Below, one piece after another: positions 24,524 to 37,345 of a stretch of DNA of 64,000 nucleotides. Location: positions 1,266,001 through 1,330,000 of the forward strand of contig JAPWDM010000044.1 of the NCBI GenBank assembly GCA_035578155.1. Direction: 5' to 3'. The translations under genes and the position numbers were made by a program. The notes under the pieces were generated by a model, which did no database searches, was not told the DNA's origin, and was given only the letters and a program-made list of their open reading frames with translations. How positions within the stretch are numbered: the stretch's first letter is position 1; each line of letters opens with the position of its first letter. The stretch comes from Brachynemurus nebulosus. Its lineage: Eukaryota > Arthropoda > Insecta > Neuroptera > Myrmeleontidae.

Positions 24524-24761
24524 CCGTAGAGTAGGTACTACAAAGAGTGAAAAAACACCTATGCGTTGTTATATTTGTGTAATTTAAGAGATGTTGCGGA
24601 GAGTTTTTGCTAAGTTTTCTTGTACGTATCTTCAGTACTAGTTGTGACCTTGTCCTTCTGTCGTTTGTGATCTATAAAATTCAATTTTCTCTTTGAATAT
24701 CCTTTGTAGGACCTAAGTACCTACATCGCAAAAATTATTGTAAGTAGTAGGTACTCTACGG
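24524..24761. mobile_element. TTAA-flanked MITE (piggyBac-like TSD)
   Basis: The ends CCGTAGAGTAGGTACTAC and, in complement, CCGTAGAGTACCTACTAC are inverted repeats. Each is flanked by TTAA (24520-24523 and 24762-24765), the target duplication typical of piggyBac. The 238-bp interior has no coding capacity. Many piggyBac ends start with CCC rather than CCG, so the assignment rests mainly on TTAA. Confidence 0.6.
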
Positions 24762-25319
24762 TTAAATACTATATTGACACATTCTATTAAAAAAAAACAA
24801 CTTATTTTAAAGCCTTGGAATTCAACAAATATATAAGTATCTACCAAATACTTTTGTTAACGAATTTTAGCTGTTACAGCGGGTCTCATTGGTAAGACTT
24901 CAGCCTGGGACTATAACAGAAATTCAATTTGAGATCTGGAGAAATCGAAAATAACCTTCACTAGAAACCTGCGCGATAACTCTCGAATGAAGCATTTAAT
25001 TTTTACGAAATCTGATGCAAAGGTCCATAGATGAATTCGTCAACCAAATACGTACGATTTTTAGAAATCAAAATTTTGGCCATTTTTAGTTTTTTTTTTT
25101 TTTTTTTTTACAAAAATTGGCCGTAACACAAAAATTTTTTTTTACACCATCGAAAAGAACGTAAAGATAAGGTTTTAAGCCATTGTTCTAAGTGAACTAA
25201 CCTTTGAGAAAAATTATGAAATTTGCTGAATTTCTTTACGATAAATATTTCATCGTTTTTGTCATTACAATAATAATATTTTGTATCTGCTTCGTTATAA
25301 AAATAAAAATTGATTAACT

Positions 25320-25690
25320 TTTTAAGAACGTATCATCATCGATTTTGAAAATTTGTTCACTGTTAGAGAGCTAAACTATTTTAGATGGATGTAGGTTACG
25401 TTATACGAGGTCCGCCAGAGCCTGGAGGTTCCAAAAGCGCCAAAAATAAATTATACCTAATAGATTTTGAAAATTCTTTCACCGTTAAAAAGTTTAATTA
25501 TTTAGGTGGTGATAGACTATATTATGATGAGATCCACCGGGACCCTTGAGGCCAAAAGCGCCAAAAATTAGTTATTCAGCTGATTTTGAATTTTTTTTTA
25601 CTGCATGTTGGAGAACTAAATTATTTTTGAACGATACGCAGATTAGATCGATATGAAATCCACTAGTGTTCAGTCTTTAGAAATTCACTG
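25320..25690 (-). repeat. Three reversed units of a ~120-bp satellite
   Basis: Blocks starting ATTTTGAAAAT, followed by GAGAGCTAAACTATTTTAGA and AGGTCCGCCAGAGCC, recur about every 115-120 bp. They are the reverse complement of the array at 50330-51345. Both arrays abut a (TA)n tract (25701 and 50325), suggesting one mobile or composite unit comprising satellite plus TA tract. Confidence 0.65.
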
Positions 25691-25699
25691 TTATGCAGG

Positions 25700-25700
<1 letters not shown>

Positions 25701-25768
<68 letters not shown>
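25701..25768. repeat. (TA)n microsatellite
   Basis: About 65 bp of TA dinucleotides next to reversed satellite units. Confidence 0.9.
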
Positions 25769-25769
25769 C

Positions 25770-26650
25770 TATGCGGACCTATTGGCTATTGTTCAACACT
25801 TCCACCATAGGTAATAATTAATATTTTTAAACATAAAGGTTAAATTAAAAGTAGATAATTTATATAAATTTATATAAATTTTACAAGAAAATTGATAAAC
25901 AGCAGAAAAAGATAACTAGATGTCAATAAGTTCCTATACAATAAAAAAATGAGTCTTTGATGGAAACAAATTGTTTAAACAATAATAAATTACATAAACA
26001 ATATATGTACTTATGTTGTGTACATGTAGTACATAGGTATACATAATTACATATATGTAACGTAATCTAATTGTTATTCATGTAACAATTTCAAAACAAT
26101 TTTAAATAGCAAACAAACAGACAACCAAACGATTTTAACCCAAAAAAAACTTACTAGGTACATATTATACTATACTATAATAAATAAAATCAATTGTTCT
26201 CCTTTTATCGATAGAATAGTTTCATATTATTTTATATTCATTAATAATTATTTTATTTATTTACTTAATTAGGCTAAAGTTGAATTACATAATAGAACTA
26301 TTTAAGCTTAGCAGTGTAAGCTATTTTTTCTAAACATCTTCCTACTGTTATTTCATTATTTAAGTAACTTTCTTGAATTTGTCTTATTCTTTTATTTACC
26401 TATAAAGTAAATCAGGCGAATCACAACTATTTATTTCCGTCTAACATGTGACCAGGCAAAACGCAACCGAAGCGTACCAAATTTTAATTTCAGGCGAAAC
26501 GAGAACAGGCGAAACAGGAATATACCTCATTTTAAGGCGAGAGTGAAAAAATGGTTGATTTTTTGTCTAATGGCGCACGGCAAGTAAAACAATTGTTGTT
26601 TCTTATAGTTTTTAATACGTGGAATTAAAAATTAACGAAGTTGGAGCGCT
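25770..26650. other. Noncoding stretch
   Basis: AT-rich with no gene seen. A short GGCGAAAC/AGGCGAAACG-type repeat cluster (26450-26550) stands out but has no partner. Confidence 0.4.
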
Positions 26651-27641
26651 CAGTGGCGAATCCAGCCTTCAGCTCAGGGGGGGGGGTCAAATTTTTATGA
26701 CTTAACACTTTAGTTCTTATTGTAAATACCTATAACAAAGTGTGTCCAAATCTGCACAGAATTTTTTTTATGTGAAACTTATAGATAAATTCTATTATGG
26801 GCGAGTCCAGCCTGCAATTTGGGGGTGAAGGGGAGTCAAACTTTGTTCGCTATTACAAATTTAACAAAAAGTGCTCAAAACTTCATGAATTTCTAATTTC
26901 TTTTTTGTTAAGTTAAAGATTGTTAAACACATGTGCAGCATCTATACTGGTTATTTGATAAATGGTCATTTAAGAAAAAATATGTTATTCTGTCCTATTT
27001 TCAAAAGCTAGATTAGTGGTTCCCAAACTTCTTGGTGTCGTCGATCTCTATCTCTTGCCATGGTTTTCGATTTTAGATACACCCCCTGTACAAATTCATA
27101 AATTCAGCAACAACTTCGAAAATATAATTTGTCCAAAATGAGGTGTCGATAATCTTTTTTTTAGTCAATGCAGGTGATAACCAAAAAAAAGGTCACCAAT
27201 TTCTCATTTTCACATTTTAGAACAATCAAGTCAAAACCTGCTTCGGTGTACGTATACTCTGTCGCTATAAACCCCCATTTACATCTTACCGAACCCCAAT
27301 TTTTTTGGCCAACATGGACCCCTTGCAACTTATTATCGACCCCTGGGGGTTAATATAGACCACTTTGAGAACCACTGAGCTAGATGCAAGGACTTTTAAT
27401 GTAAAATAATTATAATATTTCCTACGTGTGTACATTACATTTTAAAATTAGAAGTTAAAATTATACTGTTTAAAAATATTAACCACTAGATTTCCTTGTT
27501 TGAAATTTGAAAATTTATTTGTTAATTTTAATTTGTTTGAATTTTTTAGCGTAATCGTAAGAATATGTAGCAAATACTTTCAGCTCAGAGGGGGGGGGGG
27601 GTCATGACCCCTATGACCCCCCCCCTCTGGATCCGCCACTG
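26651..27641. mobile_element. TIR element with CAGTGGCG ends
   Basis: The left end CAGTGGCGAATCCAG and the complement of the right end, CAGTGGCGGATCCAGAG, are inverted repeats with subterminal poly-G/poly-C runs. The flanks GGAGCGCT and (after two extra bases) CGAGCGCT match in seven of eight positions, compatible with an old hAT-type 8-bp duplication. Internal duplication of GAATCCAG/GAGTCCAG material is visible. It is interrupted by the hAT MITE at 27014-27377. Confidence 0.55.
27014..27377. mobile_element. hAT-type MITE, perfect 8-bp TSD
   Basis: AGCTAGAT flanks both sides (27006-27013 and 27378-27385). The ends TAGTGGTTCCCAAACTT and, in complement, CAGTGGTTCTCAAAGTG are typical of hAT elements. 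An internal 61-codon ORF is open but has no transposase features. Nested inside 26651-27641. Confidence 0.8.
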
Positions 27642-28159
27642 GCCGAGCGCTAGAGACTAAGTAACTACTAAGTTCGAAAAAAGTCTCTCATTATGAAATT
27701 CTTTTATTTATAATTGCATTGAGAAAGCTCATTTTGTAATTTTGTAATACATAAATAAATAAAAAAGTTTAATTTTGCCTATTGACTACTCACTATGCGA
27801 AATCCTAATTGTGTGAGCTCTCGACTCCCTCTTGGCCGACTTTTTAAAATTTATTTTTTATGCTGTAGTCCTTAGAGCCTGTGAAAGAAATTTTAAAATT
27901 ATTATTACATACTTTTTTTTTGCTCGCCAATGTTATTTTTTGCAGGAAATAAAAAAAATGGACGTTAAATTTTTTGTTTGTTTGATCGCCAGGGCGCAAA
28001 ATTTATAGTTACGCTTCCGCCTATGACTCAATTGAACCATAAACAATGTTTATAATGGTTCATAAATAATTGTGTTCCTACTGCAATTAATTTAATTTAG
28101 ATTTCAGTAAATCTAGAAAAGAAGTAAAACGCTGAAGTTAAAGATATTCAGTCTATACA
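27642..28159. other. Noncoding stretch
   Basis: No gene or defined element seen. TTATAGTTACGCTTCCGCCT (about 28001-28020) looks like an isolated transposon-end remnant. Confidence 0.4.
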
Positions 28160-28583
28160 AAAAAAACGCCGTGAGCAGCGGGGCCCCATCGCGGAAGTCG
28201 AATTTTTCCTTTCATCTTCGGTATTGAATGTCTACAAGCGAAATGTAATTGAAAGTCTACAAGCGATTTGTCATTTTAGTGGCTTCAAAACTGATGATTG
28301 TCCGGTTGATCGGGGTTTTAAGAAAAGGTTTTAAGTTTTTAAGGGCTGAATCTCAGTAAATTTCAATTTTGTGCCGATAGAAGTTAGCAGGAAAAAAGCC
28401 AACACAATTCGTACGAGGGTATTCCTACCCATGCTTATCCGCCAATTGCCTTTGTGTTTTACTTTTAAATATTAAATACCCCTGTTGCAGCATCCTGCAT
28501 AACATAGCGAATTTCCATTTACAAAAGTACGTTTTTCTCGGAAACTAGTTGATATACGAAATTCCGTTCGAGAGTTATCGTGC

Positions 28584-28626
<43 letters not shown>

Positions 28627-29156
28627 GGGGGACCGGAAAGTAATGTCGTTTCTGTGCATGTCGTTATTTGATTGTAATTTGTCGGCTCATTGTGTATCTC
28701 AAAGGGGTGCCTAAGTTATTTTAAGGTTATTGTGACTTATTCATTGCTAAATAGTACAATATCAAACTTTTTTTTTTTTTTAGTGGGTCAGCCAAATACC
28801 AAAAGAGCATATCCGGCATTGTATGCCTTTTTAGTTTCGCAAGGGTAGTAACGCAACAGTTGCAACCAAAAACATTTCCGACGTTTATCCAAATGCATTA
28901 AACGTTCGTAAATGTCAAAGATGGTTTTCCAAGTTTAGATCGGGTAATTTTGATCTTTCTGACTCCTATCGATCAGGAGATATTTTTCTCAAAAACCAGT
29001 AGATTTTTATCAGTCCGGGATTGAAAATTTGTACACTCGATGGCTAAAGGTTATTGATAACGAGGGCGATTATATTATTGATTAGAAATAAAGACCTATT
29101 AAAAATTTATTACTTTGAATTTAATGTAAGAAAACGACATTACTTTCCGGTCCCCC
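28627..29156. mobile_element. Internally deleted mariner element
   Basis: Inverted repeats GGGGGACCGGAAAGTAATGT and its complement end the element, with TA at 28625-28626 and 29157-29158. The interior encodes the first part and the last part of a mariner transposase, with the middle missing. At 530 bp it is far below the ~1.3 kb of a complete mariner. The TIRs look well preserved. Confidence 0.85.
28799..29085 (+). pseudogene. mariner transposase remnant
   Basis: The frame from 28799 reads HIRHCMPF, a TAG stop (28832-28834), then FRKGSNATVATKNI and CQRWFSKFRSGNFDLSD. This is the N-terminal helix-turn-helix region of mariner transposases. From 29002 another frame reads FYQSGIENLYTRWLKVID and NEGDYIID then TAG (29083-29085), the family's C-terminal end. 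The catalytic DD(34)D region between them is absent, with the deletion junction near 28981-29001. The protein cannot be active. The element may still have been mobilised in trans because its ends are intact. Confidence 0.85.
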
Positions 29157-30402
29157 TAATATATCGTGGTCGCGTTGTGACAGTGGCTGTAATAGCTGAA
29201 TTCCATTCTGGAAATTCGCTAAAAAGGAATTTAAATAGTAAACTGGAAGGTCTTTATGAAGATATTTTTTCTTTCCAAAAAAATCCGAAATTTATTTTAT
29301 AAATAATAAGAATCCAAAATTCCTACTTCATAAATAAACAATGACTTTAATAACATTTTTAAATTATTACTAAATATGTATGTATTGCATTTGTTATAAA
29401 AATAAGTTCATTATTATTAAATTTTTAAATTTACTATTCCCCTACTTGTCTTATCGTATCGTATCGTATAAAGCATTTTAAACACATTTAACAATACCAT
29501 TGAATTCCGATGTAGAAATGGGAGAAGTGGGGGGAAAAGTAATGTGGAATCCCTAACTGGATACTGAGTCAATACATGTACAAAATGTCAGCCCTCTACG
29601 TTTACTCAGAGAGTCTCTAGACGTGTTAGAAAAAAGGCAAAAAAATAAAGGAAATATTGGCATGAAAATCCTGGGGGTAAGGGTTAAAAGTTGAAACCTC
29701 CAAAAAGCAGTGGCTGGCTATTAAATTAACCTATACACAAAATTTCAACCCTCTAGGTTTATTTGGGGAGATTTTGACCCGAACGAAACTGTTAAAAACC
29801 AAGAAAAATTATGTTATTTTTGGTATAAAAATGGTGGGGGTAAGGGCTAAAAGTTGAGACCCCCAAAGGGCACCCCCTTGATACTAACTAAATCCGAATA
29901 CAAAATTTCAGTCCTCTAGGTTTATTTGGGTGACCTATACGAGTGGTACGAACTTCGAAAACGTCGAAAAAGTATGAAATTGTAGCTTAAAAATGGTGGG
30001 AGTGGGAGTAAGATATTAAAACCTCCAAAAAGCACAATCTATGTAGGAACTTTATCAACACACCAAATTTCAACCCTCTACGTTAATTCTGGGGGGCTGT
30101 GGGCGTGTTAGATCCAGCCAAAATCCTTTTTTCCCCTCTACTCCCTCCAAATTATCCTAGAAAGCTGAATTTTGGATATGTTGTAGATAATTGATCGAAA
30201 CATTATTTCCAACCGGTTTGGAAAAGTTTTATTGTTTTGCCGCCCCCACCACCACCTTAAAGATTGAGTCGGATCCAAAATTTGCCTAAAATTTGACCCC
30301 ACTTTGATAGTATGAGGTGCACTTTGATAAAATGAGCCCCACTTACCAAATTTCAGCTCTTAGCTTCCATAGGAGAGCCCTACACATATTAAAAGGTAGC
30401 GG

Positions 30403-30404
<2 letters not shown>

Positions 30405-30470
<66 letters not shown>
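30405..30470. repeat. (TA)n microsatellite
   Basis: About 66 bp of TA dinucleotides at the same place in family A copy 2 as the 168-bp array in copy 1. Confidence 0.95.
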
Positions 30471-30472
<2 letters not shown>

Positions 30473-30628
30473 CAGACATTTTTTCATTTTTTCACATTTC
30501 ATTTTTTTCTACAGAATCGTGTTCTACGGGTCCGAAAACGGATAGCTGTATAAATTTCGTATCGTATATCGATTATCGTATAGGCTGTATAAGTCTAATT
30601 TTTTTCAAGGAAAAATTCGACTAAAAAA

Positions 30629-31966
<1,338 letters not shown>

Positions 31967-32059
31967 TGGATTCTTGAAATCTTTCAAACCACTGATATAG
32001 TATATTTTTTTTATTTAGAAATGACGTCATTACAATTAGTGATAGAAAGGACGATAAGC
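31967..32059 (-). CDS. Candidate 93-nt internal exon, membrane-like peptide
   Basis: On the minus strand a pyrimidine-rich acceptor (CACTTTTTTTGCAG) precedes 93 nt of open frame, followed by a strong donor (CCA then GTAAGT). The exon keeps phase (phase 1 on both sides) and encodes LSSFLSLIVMTSFL, a likely transmembrane segment, then NKKNILYQWFERFQES. The hydrophobic helix followed by a basic/aromatic segment is reminiscent of insect chemoreceptors. I do not recognise the family and found no neighbouring exon. It lies next to the Penelope-like element. Splice framing is seen; function is unknown. Confidence 0.3.
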
Positions 32060-32140
32060 CTGCAAAAAAAGTGATAAAAATCACCACATCAAATTAATCA
32101 ACAAAAAGAAAAGAAATTAAACATAAAAATGGAATAAAAA

Positions 32141-32200
32141 GGTCAAGTTTGACTAGTTTCGACTATATTAACAGTCATTTTCAAAAACAGCAGACCCAAA
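32141..32200 (-). ncRNA. Degenerate hammerhead-like motif
   Basis: Read on the minus strand, TGACTGTTAATATAGTCGAAAC has a GACT/AGTC stem directly before GAAAC, as in helix II of a hammerhead ribozyme. It is preceded by TTTTTGAAAA in place of the CUGAUGA core and followed by TAGTC. Penelope-like elements are known to carry hammerhead motifs near their ends, and this lies about 520 bp downstream of the element's ORF. The core is degenerate, so activity is unlikely. Confidence 0.35.
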
Positions 32201-32721
32201 AATCGCAGTCAACAAACTCAACATTTAAGAGAACGTATTGAAACTGTCAAAGATAAAAAATTTTAGAAATTTAACAAAATTTTTATTTGTATCTGGTGTG
32301 AAAAATCGAATTTTTCCATATCATTATGAAAATGAATGGATAAAAAAGCTTCAGATTAAATTACACTTTAAATTTTAAATTCATTAATATTAGCGGGGTT
32401 TGGAAACAAAGAAATACGAAAATACCACGCCCAAAAAACAGACAAAGGAATTATTGAAAAATTGTTTTTTATGAATTACATTTTAAATAAAATGTGAAAA
32501 AAACGTTGAAAAATAAAATAAAAGTTATAATTTAGAAGAAGAACACTGATAAAGCACAGTTAAAACTCAAATATCACTGAGTAACAATAAAATAATTAAG
32601 AAACAAAAAGAATTGTGATAAAAAATCGACATTATGAAATTATGAGTTACACAAAGTAAACCAAATGAACAGCAAATGAACACCGGCCAACTTGTGATTA
32701 AACTGAAAAAATAGATGGAAC

Positions 32722-34510
32722 TCAAAAACGATCGCGCATGAGCTGTACTATATGCAATGACGTATTGAAATCGAATAGTTGAGTAGTTTCATTTAAAATA
32801 GAGGTGTCCAAGTTTACATCGTCTGCTATTCTAAGAGTTTCTAAATGATTCATAAAATTACCTTTTGTGCAAATGTGCAAGGTTTCGAAATCAGATTCAA
32901 GATTAAAAGCGTGATCAGTATCAATAATGTGTTGTGCTATGGCAGAAAAATTCCTGGTGTTCGCTGATTTTATGGCTGCCAAATGTTCGTTAAACCTGAT
33001 AATGAATTTTCTACCCGTTTGTCCCGTATAGGAAATTTTACATTCAGGACAGACATATTTATAGATACCGGATTTGTTAAATTTGGGAATCGAGTCCTTA
33101 GATTTCACCAACAAAGATGACAAAGTGTTGGAGGTAGAAAATCTAAGTTTAACGTTGTGATCACGGAAGATTTTATTAAACAGACTAGCCTGTTCATTGA
33201 TGAAAGGAATTGACGCATACTGTTTTGGGGTTATGTGGTTAGTGGAAGATAGGTTAGGAAAAATAGTTGACTCTAATTTACGGTTCAGAAAGTTTTTGTA
33301 GATATTATAAAGAAACTCTAGTGAATAGCCGTTACGACAACCAATATGGATAATGATGGAAAGTTCTCTACAAAAATTAGGTTTGTTCAGGGGATAAGTA
33401 AACAGTCTGTGAAATGCATGATTAAAGAAAGCCATTTTGTGCTGTTGCGGATGAGAAGAGGTAACGTGGATACAGTGATCGGTGTGAGTCGGTTTCCTGT
33501 ACACAGAGCATTGCAAAACATTCGAATAAGGATCCTTACTTATGGTAAGATCAAGGAAGTTTAAATTGTTTTCGGATTTAAATTCTATAGTAAAATTTAT
33601 TCTAGGATGGAGGGTACCTATTAATGAATTCAAGGAGGACGAGGGCCTCCTGATGGGAACCATAGACCAAACTACAAAGATGTCGTCGACGTAACGTTTC
33701 CAACATACAATTTTATTAATGAGTTTGAAATTAGAATTGAAAAGGATATGCTCTAGGTGATCCATTAAAAAATTAGCCATAAACGGGGCGATAGCTAGGC
33801 CATCGATAAACCGTTCAATTGTGTATAGATGTCATCATTGAAAATAAAATAATTGTGGTCCAGAAGGAGACTCAAACAACTGAAAAGTGACTCAATATTT
33901 ACAGATTCAGGGAAAAAATGTGAATTGAGCATAATAAAATTTTGGAACAGTATTTTAAGTTCATCGAGCGGAACAGAAAGTGTAGAGGTCAGAAACATCT
34001 AGGGATAGAAGAATACAGTTATCTGGAATTTTAAGTTGAGTAAGAAAAGAGGTAAGTTCAACTGATTGTGAGTTGTTTAAAGTAAAATCAAAATTAACAT
34101 CTGTAAATCGAATCATTTTCAGAAACCAACTACTCGGACTATTAAATAATGAATTAATGTGAGAAACGACAGGTCTAAATTTATTGCCTGGTTTATGGAT
34201 CTTAGGCAAACCATATAACCGAGGTGTTTGAGAATTCATCGGCAACTTTATATCATTTTGAAGATCATATGTACGAATAAAATTTTTGATTTTAATTTTT
34301 ATGCGTTCTGTAGGATTCGTTTTTAGTTTAATAAAATTGTCAGTATTTAAAAAATCATAGAGTTTGTTTTCATAAAGTCCCCTGTCAACCAAAATCACAG
34401 TGTTACCCTTATCGGCCTTAGAGAGAAACTACATTATCGTGTTTGAGTTTCACCACAGATTGAATCGTATAATTATTTATAATTATGTTCTTTATTTCAG
34501 CCTTTTATAT
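32722..34510 (-). pseudogene. Penelope-like element: RT plus GIY-YIG, decayed
   Basis: The protein is broken by frameshifts into at least three readable pieces. The upstream piece (34398-33961) includes the KADKGNTVILVDR region just before and into it, RLYGLPKIHKPG and the reverse-transcriptase motif A (LSLDVSDLYT). A frameshift follows, then 33998-33795 ending QLNGLSMA. After another frameshift the last piece (33780-32722, 352 residues) has MANFLMDHLE, the catalytic YVDD (residues 30-33), NFLDLTI, YRKPTHTDHC and, from residue 237, SGIYKYVCPECKISYTGQTG with R262 and H266 of a GIY-YIG endonuclease. This domain order is diagnostic of Penelope-like retroelements. The 5' end fades near 34510. Frameshifts near 34420, 33980 and 33790 make it inactive. 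Confidence 0.88.
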
Positions 34511-36225
34511 TTCAAGGAAACAGGAAACACGAAAAACAAGTCTTTTTTTGTTGGCCAATTTATTTCTTTATGAATAAAAGTTTTTTTTTTCAGGTAAACA
34601 ATGAAGCAGTAGACATAAAAAAGAGTTTTTCGGTTCTTTTTTCTTGTTAATTATATTTTACAAAAAATTAGCGGTCGGTGTTGGACGATTTTTGTAACAA
34701 ATTGGTGACGTTTTAATCGGGATAGGGCGACTTTTGAAAAATTGATCTGGCAACGCCGTATTCAAATTAGGTATATGAAATGATATTACATTAAGTATAG
34801 GTACTTTGGATAAATCAATCAAATCTTATTCTCAATAAAACATCATTGAACAAACAAAGATGTATAATAAAGTATGTTATACACCAAGGGACTAAAATAT
34901 GAAATTTAATCCCGAGTGTGAAGTTTGTAGCCAGAGGGCCTATAAAGGCCCGAGGGCAACAAATCACACGAGGAATGAAAAAAATACAATCCTGTGATGT
35001 ATATACTATTTTTTTCAATTCCGGATAATTTAAAATTATAAAAATTTTAAAAAAATATTTTTTTTTCTTTTTACTTGATTGGAAAAAAACGGCCGAAATT
35101 TAAGTCTCTAGATTAAAATACCGTCTTATGCCATACACTCTAGTAAAATAATTGGAAATATATTTATGGCCATTATGTGTTAATAGTCAATAGTCATTCA
35201 ATTAAATTTAAATAATCAAATAAATTCAAATATGTATAGATATATACGGAGAAGTTAGATATTTTTCAGTTCGATATTGTTTGCACTTTTGCACTCCCTT
35301 TCTTCATTTAACTAATTGAACATTCTTTTACAATTTCATTTAAACATTAACGTGATAGCTAGCTCAGTTATGCTAGCATTTGGTGAGCCTAGTGAGCTAT
35401 GTGCACGATGAATGATCGAGGGGGCGCAGATGATGATGAAGTCTATAACAACTTGTAAAACGTTAATTAAAAAGAGCTGTTGTATAAAAACACTATTTGC
35501 ATAGTTAAAAATTCCGTTCACGTCTTTCAGTCAGCAAAAATTACTCTAAGTGCTTGTTAAAAAGTTCTTACACTTTATATACATATTATTGATTTCTATT
35601 CTCTTTCTTTTTTTCGTCTATCTTTAAATAATTTTTAATCTGTTCTTTTTATTTCTTCTTTTTATTAATTAATTCCAAATGTTGTAAGTGGAGAGGCGAC
35701 AAACGAGAGTTTTCTTTCTCATTTAATTAAATGTCTCATGTTTGTTAGAATTTTTTATTTCCAACTTTGTATTTTATGTAGTATGTAAATAACGACAGTA
35801 TTAAATTATTTCCTGTCGTTTAATTAAACTAAATTTGATTGGAATTTTTATTTTATAAATGATTACATTAAACTGAAAAAATAAAAACACGATTATAATT
35901 AAAATGAGTACAAAATAATTAAATCACTGTTACAATTTACAATACCTTAAAGACTGAAATCAGATTTAATAAAAATAAGGATTGAAACTACTATAATTTG
36001 AAAACTTGAACGTAATTTTTTTATATAATGTTATGAAAATATTAACATGAAACAGAAGATATTTAAATAATTGTTAGGTTTTTGAAATTAAATTTTAATT
36101 TTTTTACAAAATAGGATAGGTTTTGCCATCTATTGCTATCTATACTAAGCTATAACTAAATCTGTAATGTCTGCAATGAATGTCAACACAGTGTTGTTAT
36201 TTTGTTATGTTTGTAAGCAAGTCCT
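34511..36225. other. Noncoding stretch
   Basis: No gene seen. A GC-richer fragment near 34886-34975 (TCCCGAGTGTGAAGTTTGTA, GGCCCGAGGGCAACAAATCA) looks like a transposon remnant. Confidence 0.4.
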
Positions 36226-36320
36226 CAGCCACAGATGAGACAGATCAAGCCTACGTACCAAAAAATGTGATTCGAAAGTTGCAATAAGTAGCAATTTATA
36301 CTGCTAACTGGTTAGTCGTC
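36226..36320 (+). repeat. Fragment of THAP-associated repeat
   Basis: CACAGATGAGACAGATCAAG followed by CCTACGTA and a segment with AAAGTTGCAATAAGTAGCAA matches 37062-37150 in the same orientation and 55795-55880 in reverse. Confidence 0.6.
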
Positions 36321-36659
36321 CATCGACTCTTCAAGCGAACACTTGCATTGTTAAGTTGTGGCCACAGTGGTGGCTGTTCATTGTTACATTATTAGTAGCA
36401 GGTACCTGCATAGGGTTGTTCGACTATACGTATGCATTCCCACCTCAGACCACCGCTGCATACATACAGAGTATTAACACACACAAACATCCACTACCTT
36501 ACACATACCAACATAAACTCTAAATACGTATATAACCTTCCACCTCTCTGCCAAGTCTGATGACGTAAAATTCTGATTACAGTCGGGATGCTTACTATTA
36601 AACAGTAGTTTGGACCCTTGTCCTCAGCGTAAGTGTAGAAAATTGTAACTAGTGGTGAG

Positions 36660-36975
36660 CCCAGAGTGTGCCGGACACGGCTTAAGACATGTAGTCAGTC
36701 GGTGTCTGTCGCCGAACACACAGTGCATTGTAATACATTGTTAGACATTCTTACTTGAATTGGACAGGTTGGTCCGGTTGGTCTGTCCCATAATGTTTGG
36801 TGTTTTGTAGTAGTTTGGTGTTTTGTAGTAGTGTGTGTGAATGCGCACACTACTACAAAACACCAAACCAACACCATTGCAAACAGTGTGTACCTAGACA
36901 ACATAGTGGGAAGATTTTACGTCACCAACTGACGACAAGTGGAACAGTTTGATAGACATTCTAGTTTGGTCCTTT
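36660..36975 (+). repeat. GC-richer repeat, copy 1
   Basis: GGCTTAAGACATGTAGTCAG, TGTCGCCGAACACACAGTG, TTGGACAGGTTGG and GGGAAGATTTTACGTCA match 45825-46070 in the same order. An internal hairpin pairs ACCAAACATTATGGG-like and TAGTAGTGTGTGTG/CACACTACTACAAAAC words. No conserved ORF is shared by the two copies, so it is noncoding. Confidence 0.65.
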
Positions 36976-37061
36976 GTTTGTAAGTATGAAGATTAGACAA
37001 GGAGACGAAACTCAATGTATTCAAAAAAGTGTCCAAATCAAAGATGGCACTCGTGTTCGTT

Positions 37062-37345
37062 GGATACACAGATGAGACAGATCAAGCCTACGTATAAAAA
37101 AGTGAAATCTTAAAGTTGCAGTAAGTAGCAATTTACACCACTAGTAACTTAGTCTGTTACTGACCGCCGTCGTGTTCACGTCACAATAAAAATCATGTTT
37201 TTTTAATCAACCCGTGAAATTTAAACAGAAAAAAATATGAAGTGTGTCGTATTTAAGTGTAAAAATTCTATTGAATAAAAAATTTCTCAAAATAAAGGGA
37301 TATATTTCTTAAAATAAATAAATTTATTTTTAATTGTTGACTGAT
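37062..37345 (+). repeat. THAP-associated repeat, copy 1
   Basis: It starts CACAGATGAGACAGATCAAG and is matched in reverse by 55598-55880. Near its end an ATG (37237) opens [13 protein letters not shown], a TAA stop (37276-37278), then [12 protein letters not shown]. The Cys-x(4)-Cys start followed by KG-x-x-F resembles the beginning of a THAP zinc finger, which P-element-type transposases carry. The reversed copy has the same stop, so the lesion predates the copies' separation. The rest of any transposase is missing. Confidence 0.5.

Larger units (their letters stand above)
28478..29338 (+). repeat. Repeat family B inserted in family A
   Basis: It begins ATACCCCTGTTGCAGCATCC, continues AGCGAATTTCC and TTCGAGAGTTATCG, and after a (CA)n tract and a nested mariner ends with GGAAATTCGCTAAAAAGG and a diffuse AT-rich tail. 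The 4-kb copy of family A lacks it between ATATTAAA and CAGTGACTTT. AGCGAATTTCC and GGAAATTCGCT give it an internal inverted pair. Confidence 0.6.
28160..30628 (+). repeat. Interspersed repeat family A, copy 2
   Basis: Same order of blocks as 4361-6250: GCCGTGAGCAGCGG start, GTGGGGGTAAGGG blocks, (TA)n array, TCCGAAAACGGATAGC and AAGGAAAAATTCGACT end. It lacks the 4724-5046 insert but has its own insert at 28478-29338. Comparing the two copies gives an empty site for each insertion. Confidence 0.65.

Noticed and set aside
33346..33564. Plus-strand ORF within the Penelope-like element
   Set aside because: Antisense shadow of the reverse-transcriptase frame.
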